From contig NZ_FORP01000013.1 in the NCBI RefSeq assembly GCF_900114035.1, positions 1 to 64,000 of the forward strand: a stretch of DNA of 64,000 nucleotides. Reading direction: 5' to 3'. The notes below the pieces were generated by a model, which was not told the origin of the DNA, ran no database searches, and saw nothing but the letters and a program-made list of their open reading frames with translations. A program made the position numbers and the translations under genes. The number at the start of each line of letters is the position of its first letter. Within the stretch, counting starts at the first letter, position 1. This DNA is from Amycolatopsis sacchari (GTDB lineage: Bacteria > Actinomycetota > Actinomycetes > Mycobacteriales > Pseudonocardiaceae). This document shows, one piece after another, positions 57,872 to 64,000 of this stretch.

Positions 57872-60262
57872 ATGAGTACGACGAACCTGCCGGATCCGGT
57901 GATCCGGTATGAAAACGGACGAACGGACGTCGAGGCGCTCGCCGCGGCGCTCCGCGAGCGCGTGGACGGCGAGGTCCGGTTCGACCGCGGGAGCCGCGCG
58001 GCGTACTCGACCGACGCCTCGAACTTCCGGCAGGTGCCGATCGGGGTCGTGGTGCCCCGCACCCCGGAGGCGGCCGCGGAGGCCGTCGCGGTCGCGCGTG
58101 AACACGGCGCGCCGGTGCTTTCGCGAGGCGGCGGCACGAGCCTCGCGGGCCAGTGCACCAACACCGCGCTCGTGCTCGACTGGTCGAAGTACTGCCACCG
58201 GCTGGAATCCGTGGACGCCGCGGCCCGCACGTGCGTGGTGCAGCCGGGCATCGTGCTCGACGAGCTGAACCGGCGGCTCGCGCCGACCGGGCTGCGGTTC
58301 GGCCCCGAGCCCGCGACGCACCCGAACTGCACGCTCGGCGGCATGATCGGCAACAACTCGTGCGGGGCGACGGCCCAGCGCACGGGCAAGGTCGTCGACA
58401 ACATCGCCGCGCTGGAGGTGCTCTGCTACGACGGCACGCGGTTCTGGTGCGGCCCCACGACCGACGAGGAGTACGCGGAGATCGAGCGCCGCGGTGACCC
58501 GAAGGCGGCGATCTACCGGCAGTTGCGGGCGTTGCGCGACCGGTACGCCGACGAGGTCCGCGCCCGCTTCCCGGACATCCCGCGCCGCGTGTCCGGGTAC
58601 AACCTCGACTCCCTGCTGCCCGAGCACGGGTTCGACGTCGCGGGCCTGCTGGTCGGCAGCGAGTCCACTTTGGTCACGGTGTTGCGCGCGGAGCTGAAGC
58701 TGGTCCCCGTCGTCCGCGAGCGCACACTGGTCGTGCTCGGCTACCCCAGCGTAGACAGGGCGGCCGACGCGGTGCCCTCGATCCTGCCGCACGAGCCGAT
58801 CGCGCTGGAGGGGCTGGACGCGAAGCTGATCCGCGACGAGCGCATCAAGCACCTCAACCCGCGGGCCCTGCGGGAACTGCCCGAGGGCAAGGCGTTCCTG
58901 ATGGTCCAGTTCGGCGGGGACACCACCGACGAGGCCGACGAGCGGGCGCACCGGATGCTCGCCGCGCTCCACGACACCGAGCACGACCCGGCGGTCTCGT
59001 TCCTCGACGACCCGGACCGGGAGCACGAGCTGTGGCAGGTCCGCGAGGCCGGGCTCGGGGCGACCGCCCACGTGCCGGACCGCCCGGACACGTTCGAGGG
59101 CTGGGAGGACTCCGCCGTCCCGCCGGAGCGGCTGGGCGACTACCTGCGCCGGCTGCAGCGGCTGTACGAGGAGTTCGGGTACGCGAGCGACACCGGGCCC
59201 GCGCTGTACGGCCATTTCGGACAGGGCTGCGTGCACACGAGGATCCCCTTCGACCTCTACACCGCGGTGGTCGTCGTCCACGTACTGGCCGGCGGGGAAA
59301 CGGGGCTGGGCTGGACCTACGCCGACGCCGCCGTGGCCGACGTCGTCACCGGGGTGCTCGCCCCGGTGGTCAAGGGCCAGGAGGTGCTCGACGTGCCGGC
59401 GCGGTGGGAGGCGATGCGCCGCCGGATCCGCAACCTCGGCCGCCCCGGGATCGTCTCCTGTGCACTGTCCGCTGTGGACATAGCGCTCTGGGACGCCGCC
59501 GCCAGGGTCGCGGGGCTGTCGCTCAGCCGCCTGCTCGGCCGGGTGCGGGACGAGGTCGAGCTGTACGGCAGCGGTGGTTTCACCAGCGAGAGCGTGCCCC
59601 AGCTGCGGGCGCGGCTCGACGGGTGGGTGCACCGGCAGGGCATCCCGCGGGTGAAGATCAAGATCGGGGAGGCGTGGGGCGGCGAACCCGAGCGCGACCT
59701 CGCCCGCGTCCGCGCCGCGCGTTCGGTGATCGGCCACGACGCCGAGCTGTACGTCGACGCCAACGGCGGCTACTCGATCGGCCAGGCCCGCCGGATCGCC
59801 CGCCGGCTGGAGGACCACGACGTGCGCTGGTTCGAGGAACCGGTGTCCAGCGACGACCTGGCGGGCCTGGCGGAGCTGCGCGCGAAGACCACGATGGACG
59901 TCGCGGCGGGGGAGTACGGCTACGACCTGCCCTACTTCGCGCGCATGGTGCCCGCCGTCGACTGCCTGCAGATCGACGTGACCCGGTGCGGCGGGTACAC
60001 CGAATGGCGCCGCGCCGCGGCCGTCGCCGCCGCCGCGAACCGCGAGGTGTCGGCCCACTGCGCGCCGAACCTGTCCGCGCACGTGGCCGCGGCCACGCCG
60101 AACTTCCGGCACCTGGAATGGTTCGCCGACCACGACCGCATCGAGTCGCGGTTCTTCGACGGAGCGCTCGACCCGGCGTGCGGCCGCGTCGCGCCCGACC
60201 CGGGCGTGCCCGGGCACGGGCTCACGCTCAAACCCGACATCGAAGCCTTCGCGGTCGGCTGA
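57872..60262 (+). CDS. Chimeric protein: FAD-linked oxidase joined to enolase-superfamily enzyme
   Basis: One open frame of 796 residues. Residues 1 to about 465 are a GlcD/D-lactate dehydrogenase-type FAD oxidase: SRGGGTSLAGQ, GPEPATHPNCTLGGMIGNNS and YGHFGQGCVHTRIPFDLYTA. It stops in the middle of the C-terminal cap and lacks the Fe-S domain of the full-length family. From residue about 467 it continues as a mandelate racemase/muconate-lactonising enzyme: VKIKIGE (catalytic lysines), VDANGGYS, WFEEPVSSDD and AAGEYGYD. This part lacks roughly the first 35-40 residues of its capping domain. Two genes seem to have been fused in frame by a deletion near 59261-59268. Whether either half works is uncertain. 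The following genes suggest sugar-acid metabolism. Confidence 0.85.
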   Translation: MSTTNLPDPVIRYENGRTDVEALAAALRERVDGEVRFDRGSRAAYSTDASNFRQVPIGVVVPRTPEAAAEAVAVAREHGAPVLSRGGGTSLAGQCTNTALVLDWSKYCHRLESVDAAARTCVVQPGIVLDELNRRLAPTGLRFGPEPATHPNCTLGGMIGNNSCGATAQRTGKVVDNIAALEVLCYDGTRFWCGPTTDEEYAEIERRGDPKAAIYRQLRALRDRYADEVRARFPDIPRRVSGYNLDSLLPEHGFDVAGLLVGSESTLVTVLRAELKLVPVVRERTLVVLGYPSVDRAADAVPSILPHEPIALEGLDAKLIRDERIKHLNPRALRELPEGKAFLMVQFGGDTTDEADERAHRMLAALHDTEHDPAVSFLDDPDREHELWQVREAGLGATAHVPDRPDTFEGWEDSAVPPERLGDYLRRLQRLYEEFGYASDTGPALYGHFGQGCVHTRIPFDLYTAVVVVHVLAGGETGLGWTYADAAVADVVTGVLAPVVKGQEVLDVPARWEAMRRRIRNLGRPGIVSCALSAVDIALWDAAARVAGLSLSRLLGRVRDEVELYGSGGFTSESVPQLRARLDGWVHRQGIPRVKIKIGEAWGGEPERDLARVRAARSVIGHDAELYVDANGGYSIGQARRIARRLEDHDVRWFEEPVSSDDLAGLAELRAKTTMDVAAGEYGYDLPYFARMVPAVDCLQIDVTRCGGYTEWRRAAAVAAAANREVSAHCAPNLSAHVAAATPNFRHLEWFADHDRIESRFFDGALDPACGRVAPDPGVPGHGLTLKPDIEAFAVG

Positions 60263-60275
60263 AGCGGAGGAAACC

Positions 60276-60626
60276 GTGAAACCCGAACCGGAACACGCGC
60301 GGCGCGAGGCGCTGCGCCGCTACGTCGAGGCGGTCGCGGGGCTGCTCGGCGTCGAACCCGCGGCGTGCTGGAGCGAGCCCAACGCGCCGTCCACCGCCTA
60401 CATCGCGCTCGCCGACCGTTCGCCGCGCCACCCGGGGCGGTTCCTGATGCTCCAGTGGAGCAGTGACGGCGGCTGGAGCCTGGCCGTCGAGCCGGAACGC
60501 AACGAACCGCCCGACGTCCTCGCGGCCTGGCCCGCGCCCGTCCGGCCGCGACCGGACAGGCTGGTGCGGAAGGTCCGGGCGGCACTGGAGCAACCCGAGG
60601 GAAGGAACCGGAAATGCGTGCGCTGA
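60276..60626 (+). CDS. DUF6292-like small protein
   Basis: A 116-residue protein with YVEAVAGLLGVEP, STAYIALADRSPRHPGRFLMLQWS and GWSLAVEPE, which resembles the DUF6292 family of actinomycetes (function unknown). The GTG has GGAGG five bases upstream. It overlaps the dehydrogenase gene by 13 bp, so it is part of the operon with the chimeric gene and the sugar enzymes. Confidence 0.7.
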   Translation: MKPEPEHARREALRRYVEAVAGLLGVEPAACWSEPNAPSTAYIALADRSPRHPGRFLMLQWSSDGGWSLAVEPERNEPPDVLAAWPAPVRPRPDRLVRKVRAALEQPEGRNRKCVR

Positions 60627-61672
60627 CCGTCATCCCCGGCCACGGCGGCTCACTGGCCGTGTCCGAGGTGCCCGACCCGGAGCCGGGGGAGCACGAACTG
60701 CTCGTCGAGGGGCTCGCGCTCGGCGTGTGCGGCACGGACAAGGAGATCGCCCGCGGCGAGTACGGCTGGGCACCACCGGGCAGGGACCGGCTCGTGCTCG
60801 GCCACGAGTCGCTCGGCCGGGTCCGCCGCGCGCCGCGGGGCGGCGACTTTGCCGAGGGGGACCTCGTGGTCGGTGTCGTGCGACGGCCGGACCCGGAGCC
60901 CTGCGGCGCCTGCGCGCGGGGGCAGTTCGACATGTGCCGCAACGGCCGCTACACCGAGCGCGGGATCAAGGAGCTCGACGGCTACGGCAGTACACTGTGG
61001 ACGGTCGAGGCCGACTACGCCGTCCGCCTGGACCCGGGGCTGCACGAGACCGGGGTGCTGATGGAGCCGACCACGGTCGTCGCCAAGGCCTGGGACGAGG
61101 TGCAGCGGGTGGGCGAGCGGGCCTGGTTCGAGCCCCGCCGGGCACTCGTCACCGGAGCGGGCCCGATCGGGCTGCTCGCCGCGCTGCTCGGCGTCCAGCG
61201 CGGGCTCGACGTGCACGTGCTGGACCGGGTGGAGGACGGGCCGAAGCCGGGCCTGGTATCGAGGCTGGGCGCCACGTACCACGCCGAAGACGCGGCGGCC
61301 GTCACCGAACGGCTCCGCCCCGACGTCGTGATCGAGGCGACGGGCGCGGGACCCGTCGTGTTCGACGTCATCAGCGGCACCGCGCCGTACGGCATCGTGT
61401 GCCTCACCGGCGTCTCCGCCACCGGCCGCCCGCTGCGCGTCGACGCCGGTTCGGTCAACCGGGACCTGGTGCTGGACAACGGGGTCGTGCTCGGCTCCGT
61501 CAACGCGAACCTGCGCCACTACCGCGCCGCCGCCGACGCCCTCGCCAAGGCGGACCGCTCCTGGCTGGAAGCGCTGATCACGCGGCGGGTCCCGCTCGAA
61601 CGTGCGAAGGAGGCCTTCGACGGCGGCGAGGACGACGTCAAGGTGGTGCTCACGCTCGACGGGGAAGGCTGA
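60614..61672 (+). CDS. Glucose 1-dehydrogenase-like MDR enzyme
   Basis: A 352-residue zinc-type MDR. Catalytic zinc ligands are C39 in GVCGTD and H64/E65 in LGHESLG. The lobe PEPCGACARGQFDMC supplies structural-zinc cysteines. The cofactor motif is VTGAGPIGLLAALLG. The sequence follows archaeal and actinobacterial glucose dehydrogenases that oxidise aldoses to lactones with NAD(P). It lies between the DUF6292-like gene and a GH15 hydrolase, four bases before the latter, so released glucose could be its substrate. Confidence 0.88.
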   Translation: MRALTVIPGHGGSLAVSEVPDPEPGEHELLVEGLALGVCGTDKEIARGEYGWAPPGRDRLVLGHESLGRVRRAPRGGDFAEGDLVVGVVRRPDPEPCGACARGQFDMCRNGRYTERGIKELDGYGSTLWTVEADYAVRLDPGLHETGVLMEPTTVVAKAWDEVQRVGERAWFEPRRALVTGAGPIGLLAALLGVQRGLDVHVLDRVEDGPKPGLVSRLGATYHAEDAAAVTERLRPDVVIEATGAGPVVFDVISGTAPYGIVCLTGVSATGRPLRVDAGSVNRDLVLDNGVVLGSVNANLRHYRAAADALAKADRSWLEALITRRVPLERAKEAFDGGEDDVKVVLTLDGEG

Positions 61673-61676
61673 GCCG

Positions 61677-63485
61677 ATGGCGCTCATCGAGGACTACGCC
61701 CTGCTCGGCGACCTGCACACCGCCGCGCTCGTGTCCCGGGACGGGGCGGTGGACTGGCTCTGCCTGCCCCGCTTCGACTCGCCCGCGTGCTTCGCCGCGC
61801 TGCTCGACGACGAGAAGGCGGGCAGCTGGCGGCTGGCCCCCGCGTCGGGTGGCCCGGCGACCCGCCGCGGCTACCGGGGCGACACCCTGGTCCTGTCCAG
61901 CGAATGGGACACCCCGGAGGGCACCGTGCGGGTGCTGGACTTCATGCCCCCGCGCGGCGAGGCGCCGGACGTGGTGCGCATCGTCGAAGGCGTGTCGGGC
62001 CGGGTGCCGATGCGGATGTCGCTGCGGCTGCGGTTCGACTACGGCTCGATCGTCCCCTGGGTCCGGCGCCAGGACGGCGGACTGGCGACGGTCGCCGGTC
62101 CCGACGCCGTGTGGCTGCGCACCCCGGTGCCCCTGCACGGGGACGACTCGGCCACCACGGCGGAGTTCACGGTGGCCGAGGGCGAGCGCGTGCCGTTCGT
62201 GCTCACCCACCGGGAGTCCCACCTGCCGCACCCGAAGGTGGCCGACCCCGAGGAGTCGTTGCGGGACACCGAGCGCTTCTGGACGGAGTGGATCTCCCGC
62301 TGCCGGTACGAGGGCCCGTGGTCCGCCGAGGTCCGCCGCGCACTGGTCACCCTCAAGGCGCTGACCTACCGGCCCACCGGCGGCATCCTCGCGGCCGCGA
62401 CGACGTCACTGCCCGAGCAGTTCGGCGGTGCCCGCAACTGGGACTACCGCTACTGCTGGCTGCGGGACGCCACCTTCACCCTGCAGGCGCTGCTGGGCAC
62501 CGGGTACACCGACGAGGCCCGGCAGTGGCGCGAGTGGCTGGTGCGGGCGGTCGCGGGTGATCCCGCCGACCTGCAGATCATGTACGGCCTCGACGGCACC
62601 CGCCGCCTGCCCGAGTCCACTTTGGACTGGCTGGCCGGGTACGAGGGCTCCTCGCCGGTGCGCGCGGGCAACGCCGCCGCCGGCCAGTTCCAGCTCGACG
62701 TGTGGGGCGAGGTCCTCGACGGCCTGCACCTGAGCCGGGAGGCCGGGCTGCCCACGGTCGAGCCCGCGTGGGACCTGCAACGCGGGCTGCTCGACTTCCT
62801 CGAAGGCCACTGGGACCAGCCGGACAACAGCCTGTGGGAGGTCCGAGGCCCGCGCCGGCACTTCGTGCACTCGAAGGTCATGGCGTGGGCCGGGGTGGAC
62901 CGGGCCGTCCGGACCGTCGAGCACCACGGTCTCGACGGTCCGGCGGATTCCTGGCGGAGCCTGCGTGACCGCATCTTCGACGACGTCTGCGCGCACGGCT
63001 ACGACGCCGAGCGCGGCACGTTCACCCAGTTCTACGGCTCCCGCGGGCTGGACGCGGCGCTGCTGCTCATCCCGCGGGTCGGTTTCCTGCCCTGGTCGGA
63101 CCCGCGCGTGCGCGGCACCGTCGACGCCGTGCGGAAGGAACTCGACCATGACGGCTTCCTGCGCCGCTACGACCCCGACGCGGACGGGGGAGTCGACGGC
63201 CTGGAAGGGCAGGAAGGCGCTTTCCTCGCCTGTTCCTTCTGGCTCGCCGACGCGCTCCACGGCACCGGCCGCACGGCCGAGGCGCGGCGCCTGTTCGAGC
63301 GGCTGCTCGACCTGCGCAACGACGTCGGCCTGCTGAGCGAGGAGTACGACACCACGCGGGGGCGCCAGGCGGGCAACACCCCGCAGGCGTTCAGCATGGT
63401 GGGCCTGGTCAACACCGCCCGCCACCTCACGGCCACCGACGAGCCGGTCGACACCAGGGCCGGGACGCGGCCGCCGCACCGGTGA
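61677..63485 (+). CDS. Glycoside hydrolase family 15 (glucoamylase/trehalase-like)
   Basis: A 602-residue GH15 enzyme. The N-terminal beta domain begins IEDYALLGDLHTAALVSRDG. The (alpha/alpha)6 domain has QFGGARNWDYRYCWLRDA, SLWEVRGPRRHFVHSKVM with the probable general acid and GLLSEEYDTTRG with the probable base. No signal peptide is present, so it acts in the cytoplasm. Mycobacterial relatives act on trehalose. The ATG at 61677 is four bases after the dehydrogenase stop. Confidence 0.92.
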   Translation: MALIEDYALLGDLHTAALVSRDGAVDWLCLPRFDSPACFAALLDDEKAGSWRLAPASGGPATRRGYRGDTLVLSSEWDTPEGTVRVLDFMPPRGEAPDVVRIVEGVSGRVPMRMSLRLRFDYGSIVPWVRRQDGGLATVAGPDAVWLRTPVPLHGDDSATTAEFTVAEGERVPFVLTHRESHLPHPKVADPEESLRDTERFWTEWISRCRYEGPWSAEVRRALVTLKALTYRPTGGILAAATTSLPEQFGGARNWDYRYCWLRDATFTLQALLGTGYTDEARQWREWLVRAVAGDPADLQIMYGLDGTRRLPESTLDWLAGYEGSSPVRAGNAAAGQFQLDVWGEVLDGLHLSREAGLPTVEPAWDLQRGLLDFLEGHWDQPDNSLWEVRGPRRHFVHSKVMAWAGVDRAVRTVEHHGLDGPADSWRSLRDRIFDDVCAHGYDAERGTFTQFYGSRGLDAALLLIPRVGFLPWSDPRVRGTVDAVRKELDHDGFLRRYDPDADGGVDGLEGQEGAFLACSFWLADALHGTGRTAEARRLFERLLDLRNDVGLLSEEYDTTRGRQAGNTPQAFSMVGLVNTARHLTATDEPVDTRAGTRPPHR

Positions 63486-63548
63486 GCGGGGGAGACCGGT
63501 CAGGAATCGAGAAGCGGCGGTCACGGCTGCGGACCTAGCGTTACCGGC

Positions 63549-64000
63549 ATGACCTCAATCGACACGATCACCCTCGAGGTGGCCGATCCCGCGGCCGCCG
63601 AACGTTTCTACGCCGCCGCCTTCGGACTCGGCGACCGGCTGCGCCTGCGGGCGTCGCAGGAACCCAGCACGGGATTCCGCGGGTTCACCCTGTCGTTGGT
63701 GGCGTCCCAGCCCGCCGACGTCCGTGCCCTGGTCGACGCCGCCGTGGCCGCCGGTGCCACCACCCTCAAGCCGGTCGCGAAGTCGATGTGGGGCTGGGGC
63801 GGGGTGGTGCGGGCGCCGGACGGGACGATCTGGAAGGTCGCCACGCCGGCGAAGAAGGACACCGGCCCGGCCACCCGGCGGGTGGACAGCGTCGTGCTCC
63901 TGCTCGGCGTCGCCGATGTGGCCGCCAGCAAGCGGTTCTACACCGAGCACGGGTTCACGGTGGGGAAGAGCTTCGGCCGGATGTACGTCGAGTTCGCCGG
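63549..64000 (+). CDS. VOC-family (glyoxalase-like) protein, cut by window edge
   Basis: About 150 residues are visible: MTSIDTITLEVADPAAAERFYAAAF begins the first VOC module, and SVVLLLGVADVAASKRFYTEHG begins the second. Two-module VOC proteins include dioxygenases, isomerases and small resistance proteins. The end is beyond 64000. Upstream 60 bp hold no clear operator. Confidence 0.8.
   Translation, partial: MTSIDTITLEVADPAAAERFYAAAFGLGDRLRLRASQEPSTGFRGFTLSLVASQPADVRALVDAAVAAGATTLKPVAKSMWGWGGVVRAPDGTIWKVATPAKKDTGPATRRVDSVVLLLGVADVAASKRFYTEHGFTVGKSFGRMYVEFA

Overview
The DNA is very GC-rich, uses GTG starts freely and almost always ends codons in G or C. Its gene content points to an actinomycete of the Pseudonocardiaceae, probably Amycolatopsis or a relative. 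The main reasons are an NDMA-type methanol dehydrogenase, two mycofactocin genes and a very large number of TetR, MarR and IclR regulators. I see no rRNA, tRNA, CRISPR array or intact transposase gene.

Region 1 (1-13.0 kb) is an alcohol-oxidation locus. A GAF-domain regulator lies between an acyl-CoA synthetase (partial, at the left edge) and an aldehyde dehydrogenase/DUF779 pair. Next come the NDMA/mycofactocin-type methanol dehydrogenase (mdo), a MoxR ATPase, a von Willebrand A protein and a methyltransferase that fits mftM. On the other strand an iron alcohol dehydrogenase is followed by a MnoSR-type two-component system, and a lone mftD diverges from it. Two shared operator families tie this region together. 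One is a CCAAC-N6-CCAAC box before the synthetase and the aldehyde dehydrogenase. The other is a 20-bp dyad before mdo and between the second dehydrogenase and mftD. Together the genes would turn primary alcohols into aldehydes, acids and acyl-CoA, with electrons passing to mycofactocin.

Region 2 (13.0-31.9 kb) starts with a decayed alcohol dehydrogenase/AraC pair. It continues with small regulator-target modules: DUF4188, kptA, MerR, TetR with a hydrolase, glycosyltransferase with MarR, secreted carboxylesterase, TetR, IclR with an amidohydrolase-type decarboxylase and a BASS transporter, and a reductase with a TetR. An apparent operon of esterase, SDR, two MaoC-type hydratases and a lipid-transfer thiolase follows.

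Region 3 (31.9-53.2 kb) looks like acyl-CoA catabolism. It holds two acyl-CoA ligases, acyl-CoA dehydrogenase with a kinase-like partner, enoyl-CoA hydratase, MaoC, several SDRs and esterases, a double-headed TetR regulator and a CUT2-type ABC importer. One carboxylesterase gene here is interrupted by a 221-bp non-autonomous element with perfect terminal repeats and a target duplication.

Region 4 (53.2-64 kb) opens with a rearrangement scar holding pieces of an amidase and of a secreted protein. It then has an aldo/keto reductase, MarR-controlled genes, an SDR, a small membrane protein and a chimeric reading frame that joins half of a FAD-linked oxidase to most of an enolase-superfamily enzyme. 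A DUF6292-like protein, a glucose dehydrogenase-like enzyme, a GH15 hydrolase and a truncated VOC protein finish the window.
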